Source: Thioclava sp. GXIMD4216
GTDB taxonomy: Bacteria; Pseudomonadota; Alphaproteobacteria; Rhodobacterales; Rhodobacteraceae
Direction of reading: 5' to 3'
Length of the DNA: 64,000 bases
NCBI RefSeq assembly: GCF_037949285.1
Contig: NZ_CP149927.1
Span: 1 to 64,000 of the forward strand
Positions within the stretch are counted from its first letter, which is position 1. Every line of letters begins with the position of its first letter. This document shows, piece after piece, positions 52,071 to 60,503 of this stretch. A program made the position numbers and the translations under genes. Under the pieces are notes generated by a model, which was not told the DNA's origin, did not search any database, and worked only from the letters and a program-made list of their open reading frames with translations.

Positions 52071-53729
52071 TCAGGTGCGCGACCAGTCGCGCACGTTCCA
52101 TGTATCGATGCGGTTGTTCACATTGGGCGTGGGCCCTGCGACATCGTCCTTCCAGCCTTTGACAACGGCGTATTGGAACATCGGCAGGAAGGGCAGGTCA
52201 TGACGCATGACGGCCTGCTGTTCCTGATAGATCTTCTTGCGGTCCTCTGGCACAAAGCTTTTCGCACCGGCCTTCAGCAGCTCGTCCACCTTCTCGCTTT
52301 GATAGGCGAAGGTGTTCTGCCCCGAACCACCCAAGGCAGGCGACATGGTGGACATGAAGTAATCCGACGTATCAGGGTCGGCGCCCGCCAGACAGTTCAG
52401 CCCCACAACCACCGTATCGAATTCCGAATTCATCCAGTAATCGCCCCACATCACGGCTGGCGGCAGGTTCTTGATCTGCATATCCACGCCGATTTCCTTG
52501 AAGGTCTGCTGGATGAACTGCTGCGCCTGTTCGCGCAGGTGGTTGCCGGCAGTGGTGGAATTGGTGAAGGACAGCGTCACGCCATCCTTGGCGCGGATGC
52601 CATCGGCGCCTTTCTCCCAGCCTGCATCATCCAGCAGCTTGTTGGCGGCCTCGATGGAAAACTCGTGCTTGGGCAGATCGGGGTTATAGTAGAAGCTCTG
52701 CTGCGGCATATAGGTCTCGGTGGGGGTCGGCACGCCGTAGTAAAGCGCATCGATGATCGAGCTTTTGTCGATGGCCGCATAAAGCGCCTGACGCACCGCC
52801 AGATCCTGAAACTGCGGGCGCTGCATGTTCAGACCGAAGCTCTCGAAAGTCGCGGTGCCTGCCACTTTGACCACTTTGCCCGGCAGTTTCTCGGCCTCGG
52901 CCAGATGGTCGGGCGAGATATATTGCAGCCCCACCACATCAATGTCGCCCGATTTGAACTGGGTGTACATCACGTTGAGATCAGGCACATATTTGATGAT
53001 CAGCGATTTCAGATGCGGCCCGTCCATATGGTAATCGGCATTGGCTTCCAGCTCGATATGGTCGCCCGCCATACGGGTCTTCCACTTATAGGGGCCGGTG
53101 CCGATGGGGCTGTTCATGAAGGGCGTATTGTTCAGATCGGCCTGACCGTCAAAGGCGGCTTTCGGGATCATATAGGTCGAGGCCAGAACGCCTGCGAGCG
53201 GCGCAAAGGGTTCGGACATGGTCCAGCTGATCTCGGTGGGCGAGACAACGGTAATGTCGCGCATGAACTTATAGCCCGTGGAGCGGAAGGACCGGAAATC
53301 GGGGTTCACGGTCAGCTCGAGGCTGAATTTCACGTCCTCGGCGGTGAAGGGCGTGCCGTCGTGCCAAGTGACGCCGTCCTTCAATTTGACCTTCCAGCTC
53401 AGCCCGTCTTCCGAGATCCCGCCATTGGCAACGGTGGGCACTTCAGCGGCAAGGATCGGGAACAGCTGACCCTCGGGGTCGAAATCGAACAGCGTATCGA
53501 AAATGGCGTAATAAATGCCCTCATCCACCTCGATATGCGGCATCAAAGGGTTGAAAACGGTGGGCTCTTGCGAAAAGGCCAGCACCAGCTGCCCCTCGGG
53601 CGAGGCATTGGCCGCCAGCGCCGCATCCTTGCGCAGAAGGCTTGGCCCCATCAGGCCCAGCGAACCGGCCGCCCCCATCATCATCAGGCTCTGGCGGCGG
53701 GTGAATGTGGTCTTGTGATCTTGCGTCAT
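52071..53729 (-). CDS. Tat-exported ABC substrate-binding protein (DppA/OppA family 5)
   Basis: This 552-aa protein starts MTQDHKTTFTRRQSLMMMGAAG, a twin-arginine signal, preceded by AGGGA. A start 16 codons earlier lacks a good ribosome site. Family 5 blocks are PTVFNPLMPH, KLKDGVTWHDGTPFTAEDV, SPIGTGPYKW, FESFGLNMQRPQFQDLAVRQALYAAID and YKFMRD. It captures the substrate for the DppBC-type permease and fused ATPase. Family 5 proteins bind peptides, opines, glycosides or amines; the three amine oxidases nearby favour an amine or opine-like ligand. Confidence 0.9.
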   Translation of the reverse strand: MTQDHKTTFTRRQSLMMMGAAGSLGLMGPSLLRKDAALAANASPEGQLVLAFSQEPTVFNPLMPHIEVDEGIYYAIFDTLFDFDPEGQLFPILAAEVPTVANGGISEDGLSWKVKLKDGVTWHDGTPFTAEDVKFSLELTVNPDFRSFRSTGYKFMRDITVVSPTEISWTMSEPFAPLAGVLASTYMIPKAAFDGQADLNNTPFMNSPIGTGPYKWKTRMAGDHIELEANADYHMDGPHLKSLIIKYVPDLNVMYTQFKSGDIDVVGLQYISPDHLAEAEKLPGKVVKVAGTATFESFGLNMQRPQFQDLAVRQALYAAIDKSSIIDALYYGVPTPTETYMPQQSFYYNPDLPKHEFSIEAANKLLDDAGWEKGADGIRAKDGVTLSFTNSTTAGNHLREQAQQFIQQTFKEIGVDMQIKNLPPAVMWGDYWMNSEFDTVVVGLNCLAGADPDTSDYFMSTMSPALGGSGQNTFAYQSEKVDELLKAGAKSFVPEDRKKIYQEQQAVMRHDLPFLPMFQYAVVKGWKDDVAGPTPNVNNRIDTWNVRDWSRT

Positions 53730-53869
53730 CGTGCATTCCCTGTTGTTGGTTGCAGGCAAATCTATCCCGGTCCGCAAAGCGGGTGGCTTGCGGGGATAGG
53801 TCTGTCTGTCGAGAGTGCGGGTTGGCCCCGCTTAGGGTGTCACAGGGCGATGGGCCGCCCCCTGACGGG

Positions 53870-55201
53870 TTAGAAACCGCTGATAATCTCTATCTTTGTG
53901 CCATCACTGAAGCGGTTGAAACGGAAAGGCTTTGTATCGACCACGGGCGTGCGGCCAGTGACCAGATCGGCCATCAGACGGCCCGCGCCAGGCCCGATGC
54001 CGAAACCGTGGCCGGAAAAGCCGGTCGCGATATGGAAACCGGGGATCTGGTCGACGGGCGAGATTACCGGAATGGCGTCGGGCGTCACATCAATGGCCCC
54101 TGCCCAACGTTGCGCGATCTGGGCGTCATTGAAGACAGGGAATGCCTCGCGCAAATTGGCCAGCGCCTTGTCTTGCAGATTGAACGCAGGCTTAGGGTCA
54201 AGCACGCGGTTATATTCGAAAGGGCTTGCCTCATCCAGCCGCCAGCGGTTGGGGATGCGGGCCTCGTCATAGAAACGCCCGCCAAAGCGCAACATCAGCG
54301 CCTTCCATTCGGCACCAAGCGCGGGCAGGAAGTCCTTCATATAGCGGAAGCTATCGGGCACGATATCCACGATATTGCGGAAGCCGTCGGCAATCGTATA
54401 GCCGCCATCCTGCCGCCTGCGGATCGAGAAACCTTCGGACCAGATCGCCATTTCCGGCCCGCCTTCCAGCGGCTTGGTGCGGATGACCGAGTTTTTCACC
54501 TTCAGCTGCGGCAGGCGCAGCCCGTTGTTGCGGGCGAAGAGGCTCGACCAAGCGCCACCGGCCAGCACCACCTGTTCACAGGCGATCGGACCGCGCTCGG
54601 TCACCACCCCCGAGACATAACCGCCCGAGGTCTCGATGCCGCGCACGGCGCATTCGGTCAGGATATAGGCGCCCTTGTCGCGGGCGGCCTCGGCAATGGC
54701 GGGGGCGGCCTTTTGCGGCTCGGCGCGGGCGTCGGCGGCGGTAAAAAGCGCGCCCTTCACCTTCATCTTGCAGCCCGGATTGAGCTGGGCGAATTCATCG
54801 GCCGAGATCATCCGGCTATCGATCTGGTAATCGCGCAGGTTCTCAAGCCACTTCTCATGCTCGGCATAGGCTTTGTCATCGGCGCAGGCAAAGGCGATCC
54901 CCGAGCGTTTGAAGCCCAGATCGCGACCCGTGCGCTCGGCCATCCCGTCCCAGATGCGCAGCGCTTCGGCCATCAGCGGCACCTCGCGCGGGTCGCGGCG
55001 CGTGATCCGCACCCAGCCCCAGTTGCGGCTGGATTGTTCGTGCCCGATGCCGCCCTTCTCGCAAAGCGCAACCTTCAGGCCACGCTCGACCAGTTCCAGC
55101 GCGGTCGAGGTGCCGATGATGCCGCCCCCGATCACCACCACATCCACCTTTTCGGGCAGATCCACATCCCCATGAACAGGAACAACAAAAGGACCGGGCA
55201 T
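53870..55201 (-). CDS. FAD-dependent oxidoreductase (DAO family), copy B
   Basis: This 443-aa protein starts MPGPFVVPVHGDVDLPEKV at an ATG sharing a base with the preceding stop (TGATG). The FAD motif is VVVIGGGIIGTSTALELV, then SSRNWGWVRITRRDPREVPLMAEALRIW. The C-terminus has IATGFSGHGFGIGPGAGRLMAD. It aligns end to end with copy A in the same operon, including the starting MPGP and the closing RFSDG. The two probably arose by duplication and may form subunits of one enzyme or act on related substrates. Confidence 0.88.
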   Translation of the reverse strand: MPGPFVVPVHGDVDLPEKVDVVVIGGGIIGTSTALELVERGLKVALCEKGGIGHEQSSRNWGWVRITRRDPREVPLMAEALRIWDGMAERTGRDLGFKRSGIAFACADDKAYAEHEKWLENLRDYQIDSRMISADEFAQLNPGCKMKVKGALFTAADARAEPQKAAPAIAEAARDKGAYILTECAVRGIETSGGYVSGVVTERGPIACEQVVLAGGAWSSLFARNNGLRLPQLKVKNSVIRTKPLEGGPEMAIWSEGFSIRRRQDGGYTIADGFRNIVDIVPDSFRYMKDFLPALGAEWKALMLRFGGRFYDEARIPNRWRLDEASPFEYNRVLDPKPAFNLQDKALANLREAFPVFNDAQIAQRWAGAIDVTPDAIPVISPVDQIPGFHIATGFSGHGFGIGPGAGRLMADLVTGRTPVVDTKPFRFNRFSDGTKIEIISGF

Positions 55202-55899
55202 CAGAAGCTCTCCTCGAGCTGGCAATTCACATGAAATTCGGCGACGCTCGCCGTGTTGGGCAGGTTGATCATCATCTCGATGACCTGCGCAAGGTCTTCG
55301 GGTTGGGTCATCGCGGCTGTGTCCCGGTCGGTCAGGCTTTGCGCCATATCGGTGGCCACAAAACCGGGGCAAATGGCGGTGGCGCGGATCCCGTCATCGA
55401 ATCCTGCGTGCCGAAGCGCATGCGCCAGCCCCACCACCGCGAATTTCGACACCGAATAGGGGCCGGAGCGCGCCGATTTCACCCTTTTGCCGGAAAGCGA
55501 GCCCAAAAGGATCACCCGCCCCTGCCCCGAGACCTTCAGCCCCTCCCAAGCGGCTTTGGCCAGACGCTGCGGGCCCATCACATTCACCTGCAACAGGGCG
55601 TTCATCTCACCATCGGAAATGCTTACCACATCCTGCGGATTGGCGATGCCCGCATTGGCCACCAGCGCATCAATCCGCCCAAAGCGTGCCAAAGCCGCCT
55701 CGGCCCAAGCGTTGGCAGAGGCGGGATCGGTGGCATCATAGGCGCAGACCTGCACGCGCGCAGCATCGGCCCAAGCGGGCAAAGCGGGGCGACGCATGCC
55801 AAGGCTCAGGGCCCAGCCCGCCTCATGAAGACGCTTGGCCACCGCCGCCCCGATGCCGCGATTGGCCCCTGAAATCATCACACAACGCGGCTCAGTCAT
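55201..55899 (-). CDS. Short-chain dehydrogenase/reductase
   Basis: This 232-aa classical SDR has cofactor motif SGANRGIGAAV, NAG in VANAGIA, catalytic Ser in LLGSLSG and YSVSK. Arg in GMRRP at the beta-2 end suggests NADP(H). It overlaps the MarR gene by 8 bp upstream and the oxidoreductase B gene by one base downstream, so it belongs to the catabolic operon. It may process the aldehyde or ketone produced by the oxidases. Confidence 0.88.
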   Translation of the reverse strand: MTEPRCVMISGANRGIGAAVAKRLHEAGWALSLGMRRPALPAWADAARVQVCAYDATDPASANAWAEAALARFGRIDALVANAGIANPQDVVSISDGEMNALLQVNVMGPQRLAKAAWEGLKVSGQGRVILLGSLSGKRVKSARSGPYSVSKFAVVGLAHALRHAGFDDGIRATAICPGFVATDMAQSLTDRDTAAMTQPEDLAQVIEMMINLPNTASVAEFHVNCQLEESF

Positions 55900-56398
55900 G
55901 CCAGCTCTTCCTCATATTGATATAGGCGCTTTTCAGCATCCGTTTGAACGCCTGACGCTCGGGTGCGGGAATCATATGGAAAAACTCGGCCTCCTGCGTG
56001 CGGATGATCTCGCGGACTTCTAACGACAGCGCATGGCCCTTTTCAGTGATAAACAGCGACTGGGCGCGCTGGTCATCGGGCGAAGGCTCGCGCCGGATCA
56101 GCCCCTGCTCCACCATGCGGTCAAGAATGCGACCCGTGGCCGGACGGTCGCGCATCAACACCTCGGCAATCTCGGACGGGCGGATCGCGGGGTAGTCGTC
56201 AACCAGCAAAAGCGCGGTGATCTTGCCTTTGCCCTTGGCGATCTCCAGATGCGCCATCCGCTTGTCGAGATCGCGCGAGACGATGGAATCGAGCGAACGG
56301 ATATACCAGCTGAGCGCCCCTTCCAGAATGTCGATCCGGTGCCCGCCGATGATCATGGGCGGGTCGTCATTCTCGGGGGGAAGGTCAAAATCCGCCAT
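55892..56398 (-). CDS. MarR-family transcriptional regulator
   Basis: This 168-aa MarR protein shows the winged helix (AIRPSEIAEVLMRDRPATGRILDRMVEQGLIRREPSPDDQRAQSLFITEKG) and C-terminal dimerisation helices. It is first in the chain MarR-SDR-oxidase-transporter-oxidases, with 8-bp overlap to the SDR. Tandem 15-bp palindromes lie 60-100 bp upstream, so it probably represses its own operon and responds to the substrate. Confidence 0.9.
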   Translation of the reverse strand: MADFDLPPENDDPPMIIGGHRIDILEGALSWYIRSLDSIVSRDLDKRMAHLEIAKGKGKITALLLVDDYPAIRPSEIAEVLMRDRPATGRILDRMVEQGLIRREPSPDDQRAQSLFITEKGHALSLEVREIIRTQEAEFFHMIPAPERQAFKRMLKSAYINMRKSWHD

Positions 56399-56460
56399 GT
56401 CGCTCCTTTCCGGTTCCTGCCCTCAGGGTTCCGCCATTTGCGGCCTCGGGCAAGAGGAAA

Positions 56461-56497
56461 GTTGTGAAACACAACGATATTGGTTGCGCTTCACAAC
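56461..56497. promoter_or_regulatory. Tandem MarR-type operators
   Basis: GTTGTG-AAA-CACAAC (56461-56475) is a perfect palindrome; GTTGCG-CTT-CACAAC (56483-56497) is a near copy. Their centres are 22 bp apart, about two helix turns. A third partial copy TTTGTG-AAA-CAGG lies at 56572. They sit upstream of the MarR gene and downstream of the fused ATPase gene, fitting autoregulation. Confidence 0.7.
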
Positions 56498-56617
56498 TAC
56501 TGCACGGAATTGATGCGTTTGCACCGGTTCCCACAGAGAAAGATGCGCGTCACGGATGCATTTTGTGAAACAGGCCGGATCGGGCGACGGCAGGCGCCGC
56601 CCGTAAGACGCCGACCC

Positions 56618-58240
56618 TCAGGCCGCCATTCCCGGAATCGCAGAGACCAGATTGCGGGTATAGTCATGGCTCGGGTTGCGGAAGATCTGCGAGGGCGGGC
56701 CGTATTCCACCATCTTCCCGCGGTGCATCACCAGAATATCGTCGCAGATCTGGCTGGCCACGCGCAGGTCATGGGTGATGAAGACCATCGCCAGCTTGCT
56801 CTCCTGTTGCAGCCGGTTCAACAGGTCCAGCACCTGCGCCTGAATAGACACATCCAGCGCCGAGACCGCCTCATCCGCCACAATCACGTCGGGGTCGAAC
56901 ATCAGCGCGCGCGCAATCCCCACCCGTTGGCGCTGACCGCCCGAGAATTCATGCGGGTAGCGGTCAAAGGCCTGCGCCTCCAGCCCGACGGTCTGCAAGA
57001 GACGCTCGGCCTTCTTGCGCGCATCCGCATGGGTCAGCAACCGGTGCGCCACCGGCCCCACACACATCGCCTGCCCCACGGTGAAGCGCGGATTGAGCGA
57101 GGCATAGGGGTCCTGGAAAATCATCTGGATGCGGGCGCGTAGCGGGCGGAATTCGGCCTCGCTCAGCGCAAGCGTGTCCTCGCCACGGAAGTTGATCTGC
57201 CCGCCATCGACCCCGATCAGCTTCATCAGCACCTTGCCCATCGAGGATTTCCCCGAGCCGCTTTCGCCCACAATCCCCAGCGTCTCGCCCTTGCGCAGGG
57301 TGAAGCTGATGTCATTCACGGCATGGACCTCGCGCATCTTGCCCAGAAACCCCGAGCGCGTGCGATAGGTCTTTTGCAGGTTCTTCACCTCCATCACCAC
57401 AGGCGGCGCCTTATCGCGCAGGCGGTCTTCTTCGCGTAGCGTCGGCACAGCGGCGATCAGCTTTTTGGTATAGGGGTGGGTCGGGCGTTCCAGCACCGAT
57501 GCCGCATCGCCCTGCTCGACCAGATGGCCCTTTTCCATCACGATCACACGGTCGGCAATATCGGCCACCACACCGAAATCATGGGTGATAAACATCACCG
57601 ACATATTCTTGCGCCGCTGCACCTTGCGGATCAGATCAAGGATCTGCGCCTGCGTGGTCACATCCAGCGCGGTCGTCGGCTCGTCCGCGATCAGGATATC
57701 GGGGTCCAGCGCCAAAGCCATCGCGATCATCACCCGCTGACGCTGCCCGCCCGACAGGCGGAACGGGTATTGATGCTGGATCAGCGCAGGGTCGGGCAGG
57801 CCCACCTCGGTCAGCATCTCGACCACCTTTTGGGCGCGGCTGGCCTTATCGCCCATCTGATGGGTGTCCAGCACCTCGCGGATCTGGTCGCCGATGGTCA
57901 TCAATGGGTTCAGCGCCGAGAGCGGGTCCTGAAAGATCATCGACACCGCCCGCCCGCGCATCTTGCGAAACTCGGATTCGGGCTGTTTCAGCAGGTCCTT
58001 GCCGCGAAAGGTAATCTCGCCCGCGCTGACCGTCATCACATCGGGCAAAAGCCCCATCACCGTGCTGGCGGTCACCGATTTCCCCGAGCCGGATTCCCCG
58101 ATGATGCACAGGATCTCGCCCTGCATGAGGTCAAAGCTGATATTTTCCACCGCAAAGCGCCGGTCCAGCGCCTTGGGCAAAGCCACCGAGAGGCCGCGCA
58201 CCGAAAGCACAGCACCCGTGGGCGTTGTTTGAGCCGTCAT
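56618..58240 (-). CDS. Fused dipeptide-type ABC ATPase (DppD-DppF)
   Basis: This 540-aa protein has two ABC ATPase domains in one chain. The first (about residues 8-265) has [28 protein letters not shown] and ILIADEPTTALD. The second (about 285-535) has [28 protein letters not shown] and VIVADEAVSALD. It should energise the DppBC-type permeases encoded downstream. It lies upstream of the MarR gene with a 219-bp gap containing the operators, so it may have its own transcript. A perfect TATAAT lies 24 bp before the start. Confidence 0.92.
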   Translation of the reverse strand: MTAQTTPTGAVLSVRGLSVALPKALDRRFAVENISFDLMQGEILCIIGESGSGKSVTASTVMGLLPDVMTVSAGEITFRGKDLLKQPESEFRKMRGRAVSMIFQDPLSALNPLMTIGDQIREVLDTHQMGDKASRAQKVVEMLTEVGLPDPALIQHQYPFRLSGGQRQRVMIAMALALDPDILIADEPTTALDVTTQAQILDLIRKVQRRKNMSVMFITHDFGVVADIADRVIVMEKGHLVEQGDAASVLERPTHPYTKKLIAAVPTLREEDRLRDKAPPVVMEVKNLQKTYRTRSGFLGKMREVHAVNDISFTLRKGETLGIVGESGSGKSSMGKVLMKLIGVDGGQINFRGEDTLALSEAEFRPLRARIQMIFQDPYASLNPRFTVGQAMCVGPVAHRLLTHADARKKAERLLQTVGLEAQAFDRYPHEFSGGQRQRVGIARALMFDPDVIVADEAVSALDVSIQAQVLDLLNRLQQESKLAMVFITHDLRVASQICDDILVMHRGKMVEYGPPSQIFRNPSHDYTRNLVSAIPGMAA

Positions 58241-58263
58241 AGTTTGTCCAGTCGTTTGTCATT

Positions 58264-58269
58264 ATTATA
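58264..58269 (-). promoter_or_regulatory. TATAAT -10-like element before the fused ATPase gene
   Basis: A perfect TATAAT on the minus strand lies 24 bp before the ATPase ATG. No good TTGACA is seen 16-18 bp further upstream, so the promoter may be activator-dependent, or this could be chance. Confidence 0.4.
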
Positions 58270-58414
58270 GAGGCCCAGCTTCGGGCCGGAACGACCGGAG
58301 CGGCAAGCCCTATACGGGATCTGCGCCAGAACCGGACCGGAAACGCTAATAATGAAGGCAGATCACAAGGCTCGCGCCCAAAAAACGACCGCCCCAACCG
58401 GATCACATCAGGTC

Positions 58415-58444
58415 GCCGTCGGGCCGGACCAGCGGCCCGACGGC
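58415..58444. terminator. Strong hairpin after the SDR gene
   Basis: A perfect 11-bp stem GCCGTCGGGCC/GGCCCGACGGC with an 8-nt loop lies 10 bp after the end of the minus-strand SDR gene. No T tract follows, so it may be a rho-assisted or stabilising structure separating this operon from the ABC operon. Confidence 0.55.
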
Positions 58445-58453
58445 AGGGAGAGT

Positions 58454-59179
58454 TTAGCCGACCAGATCGACCCCGCCATCGACCGCAAGGGTCTGACCGG
58501 TAATGAAACCATTCTGCATCAGGAACAGATAGGCCGAGGACACCTCTGCGATCTCGGCAGTGCGCCCCAACGGGATGAGATCCGAGAAATGTTGCTTGGT
58601 CTGCGCCACCTCCGCCTCTGACATACCACGCCACAGCGGCGTGACGGTCCATGTCGGCGACACCGCATTGACACGGGCCTTCGGAGCCAGTTCCACGGCC
58701 AGACCACGCACCATCGTCGAAATCGATTCATTGCCGACAATCGCGCCCGACGCCCCTTGCGGACGTCCGCCGGACCCCGCCGTGAACGTCATGCTGCCAC
58801 CTTGCGCGATTTTTGGGGCTGCCGCACGGGCAATGCGCAGATTGGCAAAGAGCTTCTCTTCAACCGCGCGATGGATCGTTTCATAATCGGCAGAGAGGAA
58901 CCCGCCGCCCATAAAGCCGCCCGCCATCGAAACCAGATGGTCGAACTGCGCGATCTGGTCAAAGAAGCTGCTGATCGAGGCCGGATCGGCGGCATCCAGC
59001 ACCGCCCCCGATACCGTATGCCCCGCCGCGCCCATCTCTGCGATGACCGCATCAAGCTTGGCACGATCCCGTCCGGTGATCGTCACCTTTGCCCCAAGCT
59101 CTGCCGCCGAAAGGGCGGTGGCTTTCCCAAATCCCGACGTACCGCCGATCACAACGACGGTTTTTTGCGCTAAAGTCAC
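58454..59179 (-). CDS. Atypical short-chain dehydrogenase-like protein
   Basis: This 241-aa SDR fold has cofactor motif GGTSGFGKA, the Ser region FTAGSGG, and an ending ITGQTLAVDGGVDLVG. At the place of the catalytic YxxxK it reads AIVGNESIS, so Tyr and Lys appear to be missing. It may be a non-catalytic sensor, or use another residue. It follows the HbpS/GlcG-type gene by 106 bp and the MarR gene, probably in one operon. Confidence 0.8.
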   Translation of the reverse strand: MTLAQKTVVVIGGTSGFGKATALSAAELGAKVTITGRDRAKLDAVIAEMGAAGHTVSGAVLDAADPASISSFFDQIAQFDHLVSMAGGFMGGGFLSADYETIHRAVEEKLFANLRIARAAAPKIAQGGSMTFTAGSGGRPQGASGAIVGNESISTMVRGLAVELAPKARVNAVSPTWTVTPLWRGMSEAEVAQTKQHFSDLIPLGRTAEIAEVSSAYLFLMQNGFITGQTLAVDGGVDLVG

Positions 59180-59285
59180 TGGATATTCCTTTTTTCAATG
59201 CCTCGTGCAGGTCGCCGTTGCGACCCGGACAAAGGCTGGACACGCCCCGCACGGGCCACTGTGTCCGTGCGGTAAAGAGGCCGGA

Positions 59286-59819
59286 TTACGGCTGGAAGCT
59301 TCCGGCAAGGGCGGCAGCCGTGGCCTGATCATCGTCACCGGACGAGCCGCTCACACCAATCGCACCGACAATCTGCCCGTTATAAAGGATGGGCATCCCC
59401 CCTTGCAGCGGGAGAACATTCGGCACGGTGGCCATCGACGGGCTGCCGGAATTGATCATATCCTCGAAGCCTTTCGACGGCCCCTTGAGAAACGCCGCCG
59501 CATGGGCCTTGCCGATTGCGACATCGACGGTCACCAGCGCCGCCCCATCCATACGTGCGAACGCCACCAGATATCCGGCACGATCGACCACCGCAAAGCT
59601 GAGGTTCTTCTGTGCCTTGAGTGCCTGATCCACGCCTTTCTGGACCAGTGCCTGTGCGGCGGATACCGAGATATCCGCGCTTGTTACGATTTGGGTTTGC
59701 GTCATGTGGTCACCATTCTGAACAGTCTGGCCTTGCGCGGCAGCATTTGTTGCCGCAGCCAGAGAAAAACACAAGGAAACGGCCCCGAGGGCCGGAGAAA
59801 TCCGGAAAAGAGAGATCAT
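59286..59819 (-). CDS. HbpS/GlcG-family protein with signal peptide
   Basis: This 177-aa protein has an export signal (MISLFRISPALGAVSLCFSLAAATNAAAQ) and a GlcG/HbpS/PduO-C domain: AQALVQKGVDQAL, FAVVDRAGYLVAFARMDGA, AIGKAHAAA and GMPILYNGQIVGAIGVSG. Streptomyces HbpS binds haem and senses redox stress; other members are corrinoid-related or of unknown role. The ATG overlaps the MarR stop by 4 bp, so its expression follows MarR autoregulation. A periplasmic small-molecule or haem-binding role is likely. Confidence 0.82.
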   Translation of the reverse strand: MISLFRISPALGAVSLCFSLAAATNAAAQGQTVQNGDHMTQTQIVTSADISVSAAQALVQKGVDQALKAQKNLSFAVVDRAGYLVAFARMDGAALVTVDVAIGKAHAAAFLKGPSKGFEDMINSGSPSMATVPNVLPLQGGMPILYNGQIVGAIGVSGSSGDDDQATAAALAGSFQP

Positions 59820-60325
59820 GTCGTTCCGATATTATCCTTTTTTGCAGATGCGTCCGCACCGGTTTCGGACCGCCCCACTAACGGGTCCGCATTCTCGATG
59901 AGACGCCGGAGCATCGCACCGAATTGCTGCACCTCCTCAGAACCGAAGCCCTGCAAATGCTGGTTGATCACATCGATGGCGACCGGCTTGAGCGCAGGAT
60001 ACAGCGCCGCCCCTTTTTCGGTGAGCGACAGGATGATCATCCGCCCGTCTTTCGGATCCGGGGCCTTTTGCACCAGACCGAGCTTGATCAGACGATCAAG
60101 CATCCGCGTCATGGCCCCGCTGTCATAATCCAGCCCGCGACACAGTTCGGCGGCGGTGCGATTGGCGCCCCCGCCAATGCGGATCAGGACAACAAGTTGC
60201 GGACCGCTGATCCCGAGGCTTCTGGCCCGCTTGTCGACCGCCCGTGACAAAAGCGAGGCCGCATCAATCAGCAAGCGCCCGAAATTATCCAGCGGGTCGT
60301 AATCGTGATCGGTCAGATGCGGCAC
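59816..60325 (-). CDS. MarR-family transcriptional regulator
   Basis: This 169-aa protein starts at GTG (preceded by AAAGGAG at good spacing); an in-frame TTG five codons earlier is less likely. The MarR winged helix is seen in TAAELCRGLDYDSGAMTRMLDRLIKLGLVQKAPDPKDGRM. It overlaps the HbpS/GlcG gene by 4 bp. A perfect 12-bp palindrome lies 36 bp upstream and is a good autoregulatory operator candidate. The ligand is unknown; neighbouring SDR and HbpS suggest redox or electrophile stress. Confidence 0.88.
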   Translation of the reverse strand: MPHLTDHDYDPLDNFGRLLIDAASLLSRAVDKRARSLGISGPQLVVLIRIGGGANRTAAELCRGLDYDSGAMTRMLDRLIKLGLVQKAPDPKDGRMIILSLTEKGAALYPALKPVAIDVINQHLQGFGSEEVQQFGAMLRRLIENADPLVGRSETGADASAKKDNIGTT

Positions 60326-60360
60326 GGTGGCTCCTTTCAAACGGCTGACAGACAGTTTCC

Positions 60361-60372
60361 CTGCCTAGGCAG
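60361..60372. promoter_or_regulatory. Palindromic MarR operator candidate
   Basis: CTGCCTAGGCAG is a perfect 12-bp palindrome 36 bp before the MarR start. The central CCTAGG with flanking GC fits sites seen for several alphaproteobacterial MarR proteins. Confidence 0.55.
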
Positions 60373-60503
60373 TTATTTGGTCGGGAACGGGTGAGTGTCA
60401 AGAAACCGCGCCGCCCAGAATATAAGGAAATCTTGCACCGCCTCTGTGCAAATTTGCACCCACCTCCATCAAGGCACCCCGCAGCGTGGGGCGCATCACA
60501 GGT

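Noticed and set aside
51969..53873. 634-codon frame antisense to the DppA-like gene
   Set aside because: Shadow of the binding-protein gene; rich in Gly/His/Arg/Gln with no recognisable fold.
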